This document shows, in pieces, positions 1-9,098 of a stretch of DNA of 64,000 nucleotides (positions within the stretch are counted from its first letter, which is position 1; every line of letters begins with the position of its first letter). A program made the translations under genes and the position numbers. Origin of the DNA: Rhodonellum sp041748555 (lineage in GTDB: Bacteria > Bacteroidota > Bacteroidia > Cytophagales > Cyclobacteriaceae); contig JBGTDA010000043.1 of the NCBI GenBank assembly GCA_041748555.1, positions 3,057 through 67,056 on the forward strand, given 5' to 3'. The notes beneath the pieces are model-generated. The model did no database searches. It was not told the origin of the DNA and saw only the letters and a program-made list of their open reading frames with translations.

Positions 1-2
1 AT

Positions 3-431
3 GGGGAAATGGCTAGATTCATACCTGCCATCCATCATCGGAAGTATACAAAAGGAGAGGTGGTTTTTTTTCGAAATGATCCCAGTCAGGCCATTTATTT
101 GATAAAATCCGGGTTCGTAAGCCTCACGGTTGATATCAAGGATAATTTCGAAGTGGTTTTGGAAGTGCGCAAAAGAGAAGCATTCGGTGAAAATTCTTTA
201 CTCGAAAACACCAAAAGAATTTATACAGCTATCGTGAGTTCCGAAGAGGCTGAGCTGATGGTAATTCCACATTTTGCCATTCAGGAGATTTTCGACACCA
301 ATCCCAGGATCAAGGCCAAAATGATGACGTCCCTCTCAGAGTTTTACAACCAAAACAACCAGAGGCTTTTTAAATCTTACCAAAGCTCTTTTGGTTTCTT
401 CAACCTCGGTCAGATGTTTGAGAATGGCTAA
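3..431 (+). CDS. Cyclic nucleotide-binding domain protein (5'-truncated by window edge)
   Basis: The reading frame is open to the left edge, so the start codon probably lies outside the window; an internal ATG at 9 is available. The visible part is one cNMP-binding (Crp cap) beta-roll: a GEVVFF strand, a phosphate-binding-cassette-like stretch around REAFGENSLLE, and SSEEAEL before the C-terminal helix. No helix-turn-helix follows, and the protein ends in FGFFNLGQMFENG. This suggests a stand-alone sensor domain rather than a DNA-binding Crp regulator. Ligand and partner are unknown. The domain call is confident, the function is not. Confidence 0.75.
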   Translation, partial: GEMARFIPAIHHRKYTKGEVVFFRNDPSQAIYLIKSGFVSLTVDIKDNFEVVLEVRKREAFGENSLLENTKRIYTAIVSSEEAELMVIPHFAIQEIFDTNPRIKAKMMTSLSEFYNQNNQRLFKSYQSSFGFFNLGQMFENG

Positions 432-666
432 AAAAAAACCTCGGATCGATCTGTGTGATATTTATTATTCATTCAAAATTTTTCGGACGAAATACGTTTG
501 GTTACTTATAAATCACCCTCTTGGAAATCCCTTCTTCCGGTAATCCGCCGCAGGAAATGCCCTTCCATCAAGTTATCAAAGGATTGCTTCATTAAATGTG
601 CTTTGTTTAATAACTTAGCGATCCTATTGGAAAACTTTAAAAATTTTTAACATTAATTCATAAATT

Positions 667-1605
667 ATGACAAAAGTAACCGTAGTTGGAGCCGGTAATG
701 TCGGCGCAACATGTGCTGATGTGTTGGCCTACAGAGAGATTGCAGAAGAAATAATATTGTTGGACATAAAAGAAGGTGTTGCAGAAGGCAAGGCTTTGGA
801 TATTTGGCAAAAAGCCCCAATCAACCAATATGACAGCAGAACCATCGGCAGTACAAATGATTACAGCAAAACTGCTGATTCTGATGTGGTGGTGATTACA
901 TCGGGACTTCCAAGAAAACCCGGGATGACCCGTGACGACTTGATCGAAACCAATGCAGGTATCGTAAAGTCGGTGACCGAAAATGTGGTGAAATATTCTC
1001 CCAATGCTATTATAATAGTCGTATCCAATCCCCTGGATGTAATGACTTACCAAGCTCATATCACATCAAAACTGCCTAGAGCTAAGGTTTTGGGAATGGC
1101 GGGAATTTTGGATACTGCCCGATACAGGGCTTTTATTGCAGATCATCTTAATGTTTCAAACAAAGAAATCCAAGCTATTCTGATGGGTGGTCATGGAGAC
1201 ACGATGGTACCTTTGCCAAGATATACAACCGTTGCAGGGATTCCTGTCACTGAGTTGATTGATAAAGCAACTTTGGATGCGATAATAGAAAGGACAAAAT
1301 CCGGAGGTGGCGAGCTGGTAAAACTGATGGGTACCTCGGCTTGGTATGCACCGGGTTCCGCTGCAGCTCAGATGGTGGAAGCCATACTTAGAAATCAGAA
1401 AAGGGTATTTCCTGTTTGTATCAAACTTGAAGGTGAATATGGAATCGATGACTGCTATCTCGGAGTTCCGGTGATTCTGGGTAAAAACGGGATAGAAAAA
1501 GTCATTGAACTTGACCTGAATGAAGAAGAGAAGGCACTTTTGGAAGTCTCCAGAGGACATGTGAAAGAAGTGATGAAAGTTCTGGACAATCTGTCCAAAA
1601 AATAG
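667..1605 (+). CDS. mdh: Malate dehydrogenase
   Basis: This 312-residue enzyme of the LDH-like malate dehydrogenase class interconverts malate and oxaloacetate with NAD in the TCA cycle. It has the N-terminal Rossmann loop GAGNVGATCA, the acidic DIK motif at the end of beta-2 that favours NAD, the mobile substrate loop SGLPRKPGMTRDDL with its arginines, and the catalytic histidine in GGHGDTMVPLPRY. The length is normal for the family. A strong terminator follows 10 bases after the stop, so it is probably transcribed alone. The start is an ATG after an AT-rich leader without a Shine-Dalgarno sequence, as usual in this phylum. Confidence 0.96.
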   Translation: MTKVTVVGAGNVGATCADVLAYREIAEEIILLDIKEGVAEGKALDIWQKAPINQYDSRTIGSTNDYSKTADSDVVVITSGLPRKPGMTRDDLIETNAGIVKSVTENVVKYSPNAIIIVVSNPLDVMTYQAHITSKLPRAKVLGMAGILDTARYRAFIADHLNVSNKEIQAILMGGHGDTMVPLPRYTTVAGIPVTELIDKATLDAIIERTKSGGGELVKLMGTSAWYAPGSAAAQMVEAILRNQKRVFPVCIKLEGEYGIDDCYLGVPVILGKNGIEKVIELDLNEEEKALLEVSRGHVKEVMKVLDNLSKK

Positions 1606-1614
1606 TATTGATTC

Positions 1615-1656
1615 AAAACCGAATCCCGAAATTCATTTTCGGGATTTCGGTTTTTA
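1615..1656 (+). terminator. Rho-independent terminator after mdh
   Basis: A long inverted repeat (AAACCGAA-TCCCGAAA against TTTCGGGA-TTTCGGTTT) with a short loop is followed by a T-rich run. It lies directly behind the mdh stop codon. Because it falls inside the 5' part of the longest open frame of the next gene, it argues for a later start of that gene. Confidence 0.85.
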
Positions 1657-1718
1657 TTTACTTTTTAATCCTGAATACCTTATGTTTACCCATCCCATTC
1701 ATTCAAAGTATTTGCCCG

Positions 1719-4445
1719 GTGAAAATAATAAAGCAGATTATAGCATTCTTAATCATTATCAGTTTGGGAATTGGTGCTTATTTTTTGATCCAAACACAAT
1801 ATTTAAACAAACAAATCAATGCCCTTGACCTGATTTCAGCTGATGCTGTTTTGGTTTTCGAAACAGAAGAACCCGTCACGGCATGGAACAACCTGGTCAC
1901 GCAACCCATCTGGCAAAGACTTTCGGAATTGCCGTCTTTAAAAAACGCCGAGGAGCAATTGGTAGCATTGGATTCTTTGGTTGGTAGATCCGGGAATCTG
2001 GACCGATCGCTGAAAGGAAACCAAATGGTAATTTCCTTGCATACAGTGGGAAAAGACGAATTTGATTTTATGTTTGTTCTTGCGTTTAAGGATGGTGCCG
2101 ACGAATCTTTCGTTCTTGACCTGGAAAAAAACCTTCCGGAATTGTCCCGGGTTGTGACCCGTAGCTATAGTGATGTTACGATTTATGAGCTTCAGAGTCC
2201 CAATTTGGAGCGGAACCTGACCTATTCCAAAATCGATAATATTCTTGTTGCCAGCTATACTTCATTTTTAGTGGAAGAAGCGATTAGGTTTTCAAAAAGC
2301 AGCACACAAAATACCTTTAAAGAACACTACAAAGAATTGTTTACTGCCTTACCTTCTCCAAAAGGAATGGGAGTTTTCAGAGTTACAAGTCAAGGTCTGG
2401 CAAAATTGGTCAATGGAATTTCCAGAGACAGCAATATTCCTATGGTCAGGAATTTTTCCCAAAACAAACTTGCAGCTAACCTTGAACTTAATTTTGCCGA
2501 AAACAAAATTCATCTGGCAGGATGGGCAGTATTTGTGGATGGAAACAGAATCGATTTTCAGGATTTAAAACCGGTGAAAAACAATGTTTTCAGAAACCAT
2601 ATTTCCAACCGTACAGCAGTTTTTTTTCAATATCAGAGCAGCGAAAACGAAGAACTGCAACAGATCAAAAATCTGAGTTTTCAACCTAGGAACACGCTCA
2701 AAGGAGATATTGAAAAAGACTTGTTCAAAAAAGGGTTTTTGGAAAACCTGAAAGGGGGGCTTGGTTTTTCTCTCTTCGAGACGGTAGTAAATGAACCTCA
2801 GGATAAAATTCTTCTCATTCATACAGATCGTCTGGAGGATCAGATACAACTTCTGAAGGAGTTTAATCTTGGCCTTGCAAAAATTGATTTGTCTCTAATC
2901 CCCGTAGATTATTACCAAAACCGGGAAATATTTATGGTGGCGGAAGAGGAGTTTCCGGCGCATTTGTTTGATGGGAAATTCTTGGGTTTTGACGATACTT
3001 TTATCACAGGCATGGGAGAAATGCTGGTTTTTGCCAATAGCAGCAAGGCAATGAAAATTTTTCTTGATGATGTGGCGAGCGACAATACCTGGGGAAAGTC
3101 ACTTCAGCATAAGCAATTCATGGAAGGGGTTTCACAAAATGCCTGGTTTAATTTTGTTGTCAACGTACCTCGATTTTGGAACAGCGTGATAGAGATCAGC
3201 TCGCCTAACTGGCAGGCATTTTTTCAGAAATATGCGCCACAACTTAAATCGATTGATCTGTTGGCACTTCAGGTAACCGAAAAAAATAATGGACATGCGG
3301 TAAATGTACAGATGGGTTACAATCCTGGACCTATAAAAGCTGTCCGGGACATAGCTTTGTCTGAGAATAAATCTATAAGGTTCAACCACCAACTAATCTT
3401 TGGACCCAAATCCATTCAGAATTTTAATGATAAAAGTTATGAATATGTGGTTCAGGATGAATTATTTAACCTCCATCTTCTGACTTCTGAAGGGGAACGG
3501 GTCTTTTCCAAAATTCTGGATGGCCCGATTGTTTCAGATATTTTTCAGATTGATTATTATAAAAACGGAAAGCTTCAGCTGCTTTTTGCCACAGGGGAGA
3601 TGGTTTATGTAATTGATCGATTCGGTTCCCCTATCCCGGGGTTTCCAACCAATCCTTCAAATGAAGTCATTACACATCTCAGCTTGGTGGATTACAGCAA
3701 CACCCGGGATTACAGGTATTTTTTGGCCACAGAACCCGGCAATCTTTTCCTGCTGGATAGTGATGGAAAAGCTTTGGAAGGATGGAATCCGAATAAAATC
3801 AGTGGCTCACTTTCCGCCGCACCGGCCCATCACCGCATTGCCGGAGTGGGTGATCAGATGGTCGCATTCAGCAACAACGGAAATTTACATCTTTTCAACA
3901 GAAGGGGTGAGCCACAGATTGGCAGTCCGATCCGATTGGGAGGTGCTCTTGATTCTGAATACATCGTTATCGAGAGGGGAAGTGCAAAAGATACTAGGAT
4001 TGTCACTGTCACCAAAGACGGGGAAGTGGTGCAGGTCAATTTCAAGGGGGAACTTGCCTATAGAAATCAGTTGCTCCGGCCTGACAGGGAAAGCAAATTC
4101 AGCTTGGTCAAGGATCAAACGGATAACAGATTTCTTTTTGTTGTTCAGGAGTTCAACAAAGTGACCGTGATGGATCCCGAATATAAGGTGCTGTTTACAA
4201 AAGAGATTTCAGCAGGGGATCTTGACTTTCAATATTTTTCCTTTGGTGCAGATAAAAATATTTTTGTCTTGATAGATAAGACCCAAGAATTTATCTATTT
4301 GTACAATATCAAAGGTGATTTACTCAATACACTTCCCATCAGTGGCAAAACCGAAATTGATCTGAAATATTCGGGAAGCCAAAATGAATACACGATCCAT
4401 ACTGTAAATCAGGATAAGTTTTCAGAATATAAACTTCCCACTTAA
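1719..4445 (+). CDS. Large membrane-anchored protein, DUF3352-like with C-terminal propeller-like part
   Basis: The frame is open from a TTG at 1608, but that stretch contains the mdh terminator. I therefore prefer the GTG at 1719, giving about 908 residues. One hydrophobic segment follows immediately (IIAFLIIISLGIGAYFLI), then a long extracytoplasmic part. Residues up to about 550 resemble DUF3352-type proteins (ADAVLVFETEEPVTAWNNL, later VTEKNNGHAVNVQMGYN). The last third has repeated short strands of the YVIDRFGSPIPGFPTN and FLLDSDGKALEGW kind, typical of beta-propeller or VCBS-like repeats. The function is unknown. It is probably a periplasmic, inner-membrane-tethered protein. The exact start is uncertain. 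Confidence 0.7.
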   Translation: MKIIKQIIAFLIIISLGIGAYFLIQTQYLNKQINALDLISADAVLVFETEEPVTAWNNLVTQPIWQRLSELPSLKNAEEQLVALDSLVGRSGNLDRSLKGNQMVISLHTVGKDEFDFMFVLAFKDGADESFVLDLEKNLPELSRVVTRSYSDVTIYELQSPNLERNLTYSKIDNILVASYTSFLVEEAIRFSKSSTQNTFKEHYKELFTALPSPKGMGVFRVTSQGLAKLVNGISRDSNIPMVRNFSQNKLAANLELNFAENKIHLAGWAVFVDGNRIDFQDLKPVKNNVFRNHISNRTAVFFQYQSSENEELQQIKNLSFQPRNTLKGDIEKDLFKKGFLENLKGGLGFSLFETVVNEPQDKILLIHTDRLEDQIQLLKEFNLGLAKIDLSLIPVDYYQNREIFMVAEEEFPAHLFDGKFLGFDDTFITGMGEMLVFANSSKAMKIFLDDVASDNTWGKSLQHKQFMEGVSQNAWFNFVVNVPRFWNSVIEISSPNWQAFFQKYAPQLKSIDLLALQVTEKNNGHAVNVQMGYNPGPIKAVRDIALSENKSIRFNHQLIFGPKSIQNFNDKSYEYVVQDELFNLHLLTSEGERVFSKILDGPIVSDIFQIDYYKNGKLQLLFATGEMVYVIDRFGSPIPGFPTNPSNEVITHLSLVDYSNTRDYRYFLATEPGNLFLLDSDGKALEGWNPNKISGSLSAAPAHHRIAGVGDQMVAFSNNGNLHLFNRRGEPQIGSPIRLGGALDSEYIVIERGSAKDTRIVTVTKDGEVVQVNFKGELAYRNQLLRPDRESKFSLVKDQTDNRFLFVVQEFNKVTVMDPEYKVLFTKEISAGDLDFQYFSFGADKNIFVLIDKTQEFIYLYNIKGDLLNTLPISGKTEIDLKYSGSQNEYTIHTVNQDKFSEYKLPT

Positions 4446-4519
4446 TCAGGTCGCTTTAAATCGGTTGGAGAAGTGTCTGAAAAATCGAAAGCTAATTGAA
4501 AGGCATATTTTAATTTGAT

Positions 4520-4552
4520 TTTGGCCTTAAGCATATTGAAATACTACCTTTG
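4520..4552 (+). promoter_or_regulatory. Bacteroidota-type promoter before the MscS gene
   Basis: TTTG at 4520-4523 and TACCTTTG at 4545-4552 match the -33/-7 consensus TTTG and TAnnTTTG, separated by 21 bases. The -7 element ends 20 bases before the ATG at 4573, so the leader would be short. Confidence 0.6.
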
Positions 4553-4572
4553 CGCCAGCAAAATAAAAACCC

Positions 4573-6249
4573 ATGTACAAAACTGTCAAGTTTACCCTAG
4601 TCCTTATTTTTGTTTTCATTCAATATCAGATGCTTTATGGTCAGGTAATTCTGGATGATGATCAAATCCCTGTTGACCTGGAGGAATTTCAGAACCTTAA
4701 TACTCCCTACAGTACTACGGTCACATTTTTTTACAATCTCCGTGAAGAAAATTATAATCCACAAGCTGCGGCAAAATCCTTGTCAACCCGAGGAGATCTT
4801 GAGGGAGAACCCGGCAGATTGGGCATCAAACTTAAACAGGTATTTGATGGAAATGGAGTTTATGTTCGGCTCAACAACGTGCCTAATGACCCTGATTATG
4901 TTGATTCCTTAAGCAACAACCAACAGCGATATTATTTTGATGCCAAAAGGTTGCCTGCAGTCTTTCTTGAGAAAAGGGGAAATTCATGGGTATTCAGTAC
5001 CTACACCGTCTCTCAGATTGACCAGATGCATAGGGAAACTTATCCTTTTGGTACAGATAAATTATTGAATCTTCTACCAAAAATAGGTACCCAAGTCTAT
5101 TTTGGACTTCACCTGTGGCAATTGGCAGGATTGTTTTTTCTGATATTATTGCTGTTTTTGTCTCATAAGATTATTACATTTTTGATAGATAAAGGCCTTC
5201 TTTATTTGTTGATTAAGTTTGATTATGGTGAGACAGGCGAGAAATACCTGCTGCCCGTTGCCAGGATAATCAGTATCTATTTTATCGTATTGCTACTTTC
5301 TCTTTTTATAAGATTGCTTCTGCTGCCTATAGAAGTGGTTTCATGGGTATTGCTGTTGCTGAATGCTGCCAAACCGTTTATACTGACTCTGGTCTTTTAT
5401 AAAATCGTTGATTTAATAGCACTGTATTTTGAAAATGTAGCTGCAAAAACGAACTCCACGCTGGATGATCAGCTCGTGCCTTTGGTAAGAAAAACATTAA
5501 AGGCTTTTGTAGTGATCATAGGCACGCTTTATATTTTGAAAGATGGGCTGGATATTGATATTGTACCTTTTTTGACGGGGCTTTCGATTGGTGGACTTGC
5601 CTTTGCCTTGGCTGCCCAGGATACCATTAAAAACTTCTTCGGTTCGGTGATGATTTTCATAGACAAACCCTTTCAGGTCGGGGATTGGATTACAAGCGGT
5701 GATGTGGATGGTACCGTGGAGGAAGTAGGATTTCGCTCCACGCGTGTAAGGACTTTCCGTAATTCTGTCATGTATATTCCAAATGGTAAAATTGCTGACG
5801 CAACTATCGACAATCATGGATTGAGAGCTTATAGAAGGTTTTTCACCACACTCACGATAACCTATGATACGCCTCCGCAGCTGGTTGAGACATTTGTGTT
5901 GGGTTTAAGGCAAATCGTGGAAAGACATCCGGATACCCTAAAGACCAATTACCATGTTTATTTCAACAACCTTTCGGCCTATAGCCAGGATGTGATGTTC
6001 TATATATTTTTTGCAGTGCCCACTTGGGGAGAAGAGCTGCGCTGCAAACATGAAGTTCTCATCCGGATTGTAAAGCTAGCGAATAGTCTGGGGGTAAGAT
6101 TTGCCTTTCCGACACAAACCATGCATATGGAAAGTTTCCCCGAAAAGAAAACTTTGGTTCCGGAATATTCAGCAGAGTCAGGAGCTTATCAGCTTAAACT
6201 TCAGGAATTTTTGAATAATGAACTCACCAAAAAGGATAAGCCTTCATAA
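4573..6249 (+). CDS. MscS-family mechanosensitive ion channel with N-terminal periplasmic extension
   Basis: The protein has 558 residues. An N-terminal signal peptide (hydrophobic to about residue 24, ending LYGQ) is followed by about 150 periplasmic residues and then several membrane helices. The diagnostic pore helix and beta-domain junction is clear: GLSIGGLAFALAAQDTIKNF followed by GSVMIFIDKPFQVGDWI, and then the MscS beta-domain with TVEEVGFRSTRVRT and PNG. It should gate under membrane tension and release solutes on hypo-osmotic shock. It is longer than E. coli MscS because of the N-terminal region. It is transcribed from its own promoter, and the next gene is convergent. Confidence 0.92.
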   Translation: MYKTVKFTLVLIFVFIQYQMLYGQVILDDDQIPVDLEEFQNLNTPYSTTVTFFYNLREENYNPQAAAKSLSTRGDLEGEPGRLGIKLKQVFDGNGVYVRLNNVPNDPDYVDSLSNNQQRYYFDAKRLPAVFLEKRGNSWVFSTYTVSQIDQMHRETYPFGTDKLLNLLPKIGTQVYFGLHLWQLAGLFFLILLLFLSHKIITFLIDKGLLYLLIKFDYGETGEKYLLPVARIISIYFIVLLLSLFIRLLLLPIEVVSWVLLLLNAAKPFILTLVFYKIVDLIALYFENVAAKTNSTLDDQLVPLVRKTLKAFVVIIGTLYILKDGLDIDIVPFLTGLSIGGLAFALAAQDTIKNFFGSVMIFIDKPFQVGDWITSGDVDGTVEEVGFRSTRVRTFRNSVMYIPNGKIADATIDNHGLRAYRRFFTTLTITYDTPPQLVETFVLGLRQIVERHPDTLKTNYHVYFNNLSAYSQDVMFYIFFAVPTWGEELRCKHEVLIRIVKLANSLGVRFAFPTQTMHMESFPEKKTLVPEYSAESGAYQLKLQEFLNNELTKKDKPS

Positions 6250-6259
6250 AAATTATTCC

Positions 6260-7894
6260 TTAATCCGCAACTTGAAAGTAGTCCTTCACCATTACAAATT
6301 CACCGTTTTCATTGATATAACTAATTTTCAATTCATAATTCCCACTGATTTGGGAGGTGGTAATTTGGGTGGATTCTGGTTTACTATGTTCCTCGAATGA
6401 CCAGTGTAAGGCTGTCCTAAAATCCGGATAATTGGGTTCGGAAAGATGGGGATTATAATTGGGAGACTGCAATATTTTTGGGACCTGAATAGTTGGGTAA
6501 TTCAAATACAGAGCTGTGGTGGGTAATGGAAACCCGCCAAAGTCATTCTCATAGGAAGAAAAACTCATCACGCCGGAAAACCTGTCTTCGTTGAGATAAA
6601 ATTCCCTGGCAAGTATTTCCAGTTTCTGAATTTTTTCCGGGTCAAAACCGGAAAGTATATCTGTATCAAATACAGGCATTGCATCTATAATCAGGAGTGG
6701 GTTTTCGTCAAAAATGGTTCCCAAAGGATTGTTCAATACTTTAAAGAGTGTCTTTTTGTTTTGCTTTCGGACGTGTACTTCAGGAACATACTCGCGCAGC
6801 ACGGTCTCAATTTTTTCAAAGCGGTTGTAATCATCCAAATAATAAGTTTTGTCCGCAACAAATCCGGTGACTATTGGGTGAAAGGGTTCTTTTGCGGGAA
6901 TATAAAAATAGGTATTCAGTTGGGCAGAAAGGATCACATTCATCAAAATGGATTTTTCATTCCCGCTTATCTGAAAAGGGGGAAAAGCAAATTGTTCTTT
7001 GAATTTAAGATCCCAAAATGGGGACTGAATGGAAAAATTCAGCTGTTCCTCCCAGTTTGAAGATTGGATGATAAAGTAATCATAGTCCTTCAAAGGACCC
7101 AAATCAAAAAAGAGGTCTCCGTTGGGTTTTGGTTTGGCGGTATTTAATACAGATTGACTTCCATGTGCCGAGAGATAGAAAGTCTCGGTGGTATCTACCT
7201 CCGTATCGAGATTTTTGCCATAGACGACATGACCGTATGGTTCGGGAATCCACTTGGAGTTTTCCGAAAGGGGTTTATAAATTCCCCCATTCATTCTTCC
7301 CTGAAAATTATCAGGCAAAATTTGATTTTGAATTGATGCCGAAAGTTGGATGTTCTCATCCCGGTATGCTGCAAGATTTAGGGATATCTCCTCCTTTTTT
7401 TCAATCGATCTTAACGAAATGATTTCACCATTCAATTGAGCTTGGTCAAGAGAGAAATTCGGAGTGGAAGATTTGGGATTATCTTCATTGGGATTAGGTC
7501 TTTTGGGATTGATAATGGTGATCAATTGGCTGTCAACACCCTCAGGCCCGATCAAGGGGCTAGTTCTGGTGTAAAACCGGAGCAGGTAATGATCAGAGAC
7601 CAACTGATCGGGAATATCAAAAGTGCCTTGTAAAATCCCACTATCAACAGAAAAAATTGCCTGATGTACAGCTTTACCCTCCCTGTCGATCAGTTCTCCA
7701 TAGGCAATTTTTGAATAGGGTTCGCCTACCGTATTCACTATCCTGAGTGAAAACCATAACGTTTCACCGGCTGCAGCCAATGTTTTGTTCAGATGGACAA
7801 ATACCTTTTCTTCTTGAATGTTCCGGGCTTCTACCTTTGATCCGGGCAAAAGTAGAAGATAGCAAACCAGAATCTTTATCAAGTGTTCTTTCAT
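6260..7894 (-). CDS. Secreted macroglobulin-like (MG2) protein of a TonB receptor operon
   Basis: The protein has 544 residues with a signal peptide. The N-terminal part (VFVHLNKTLAAAGETLWFSLRIV, then GELIDREGKAVHQAIF and GILQGTFDIPDQLVSDHYLL) is the MG2-like fold of alpha-2-macroglobulin-type proteins. Near residues 370-440 a region with LLIIDAMPVFDTDILSGFDPEKIQKLEIL resembles the plug-like helix-strand segment of TonB-associated proteins. It lacks a thioester motif and is far too short for a full macroglobulin. It is the last gene of the minus-strand operon 12558-6260, 43 bases after the DUF4249 gene. The role is inferred to be periplasmic or outer-membrane and linked to the receptor; the substrate is unknown. 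Confidence 0.65.
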   Translation of the reverse strand: MKEHLIKILVCYLLLLPGSKVEARNIQEEKVFVHLNKTLAAAGETLWFSLRIVNTVGEPYSKIAYGELIDREGKAVHQAIFSVDSGILQGTFDIPDQLVSDHYLLRFYTRTSPLIGPEGVDSQLITIINPKRPNPNEDNPKSSTPNFSLDQAQLNGEIISLRSIEKKEEISLNLAAYRDENIQLSASIQNQILPDNFQGRMNGGIYKPLSENSKWIPEPYGHVVYGKNLDTEVDTTETFYLSAHGSQSVLNTAKPKPNGDLFFDLGPLKDYDYFIIQSSNWEEQLNFSIQSPFWDLKFKEQFAFPPFQISGNEKSILMNVILSAQLNTYFYIPAKEPFHPIVTGFVADKTYYLDDYNRFEKIETVLREYVPEVHVRKQNKKTLFKVLNNPLGTIFDENPLLIIDAMPVFDTDILSGFDPEKIQKLEILAREFYLNEDRFSGVMSFSSYENDFGGFPLPTTALYLNYPTIQVPKILQSPNYNPHLSEPNYPDFRTALHWSFEEHSKPESTQITTSQISGNYELKISYINENGEFVMVKDYFQVAD

Positions 7895-7937
7895 TTTATT
7901 TTTGATTTACCTGTCCAACAACCGCCAATTCTCTTTT

Positions 7938-9098
7938 CTAATCTTCCCAAAAATCTGGTCTCACATTACTTCCTCTCAAGGTGCAATCAGTACAGGCAAC
8001 AGGGGCTCCCAAATAGCCGATGGTGGTCGTTCCTGACATGATGGGCCTTGCAGGAATCAAATTGCCACTACTGAACTTCCTACTATATGCACTGATAAAA
8101 GTGGTGTCATTTTCGATCTGGCAAAATTCATATTCAGGAATGAAAAATGGCCATGGGAAAACATCTGCTACATTGATATAAATTCTTTTTTCCGCTGACT
8201 GCCCCATACTTACAAACCCGATTACGTTTTCTTCCGGATCGGTAAGGCTACTGATATTGCTTTGGATCAATGAAGGAAGTGGACTGAAAATTCCGCCGAT
8301 ATCGTCTGAATTTTTTCTGAGTATTTCCCAGAAATCATATGATTCACGATCAATCGCCCGCTGCCGAACTTTAATACTGTAGCGCTGCATCAGCTTTTCC
8401 GAACGGTTAGGAATATTGACGAGCTCCTTTTGGAAAATCCGTTTATCGGTATATTTACCCGCGGATTCTAAAATGATTCTGGGAAAAAGATTATTGTTCC
8501 AACAAAGATTGATGGCTTGATCAGGTCTACGGTAATCCACTTCATTTGTCTCCGGATTATAGATAAACACTGTCTGTATGCCCGGTTTGAATTGCCAATA
8601 TTCCTCATAATCCCATAAGAAATATTGAGCTTGATCATTTCCCTGGGTACTGATAAATATATCCACTCCATTTTCATCTTTTTGAAACCCGACATCTCCG
8701 ATTTCAGGAGTGATGATCGGAGTAAGATTATCAGATATATATCGGTTTCCGTTATTCAGGATGATTTCCAGTTGATAGGTGCTGAAGGCACTCAGAAAAC
8801 CTGAAAAACTGTAGGTTCCCGGCTCCGACTCCTGAAGATCCCACTGATAACCAAATTCATCCCGCAGCATGACCGTAGCTCCCGATTCCATATTGGGATC
8901 TGTATCGCTGATCACGGGCCTAGTTCTGCTTAGCTTAATGCCGGATTCTTTCCCGTTGATTTCTATATATCCTTCCACCACCAGCTGGGCAAAATCTGTT
9001 TGTGTCAGTTCCGGCTCAAACGGATCCCTGCATCCTGTAAATGCCAAAATCAGCAACAGGAAAACAAGAAGACTATGGGACTTTCGAATCATCATCAA
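7938..9098 (-). CDS. DUF4249-family outer-membrane lipoprotein
   Basis: The protein has 386 residues. The lipoprotein signal is clear (hydrophobic stretch then AFTGCRDP, with lipidated Cys). The mature N-terminus (FAQLVVEGYIEINGKESGIKLSRTRPV) followed by Ig-like strands and a C-terminal paired cysteine segment (VACTDCTLRGS) is typical of DUF4249 proteins. These are routinely encoded next to TonB-dependent receptors, presumably as surface partners for substrate capture. Its start codon overlaps the receptor stop by 4 bases, indicating translational coupling. The substrate is unknown. Confidence 0.85.
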   Translation of the reverse strand: MMMIRKSHSLLVFLLLILAFTGCRDPFEPELTQTDFAQLVVEGYIEINGKESGIKLSRTRPVISDTDPNMESGATVMLRDEFGYQWDLQESEPGTYSFSGFLSAFSTYQLEIILNNGNRYISDNLTPIITPEIGDVGFQKDENGVDIFISTQGNDQAQYFLWDYEEYWQFKPGIQTVFIYNPETNEVDYRRPDQAINLCWNNNLFPRIILESAGKYTDKRIFQKELVNIPNRSEKLMQRYSIKVRQRAIDRESYDFWEILRKNSDDIGGIFSPLPSLIQSNISSLTDPEENVIGFVSMGQSAEKRIYINVADVFPWPFFIPEYEFCQIENDTTFISAYSRKFSSGNLIPARPIMSGTTTIGYLGAPVACTDCTLRGSNVRPDFWED

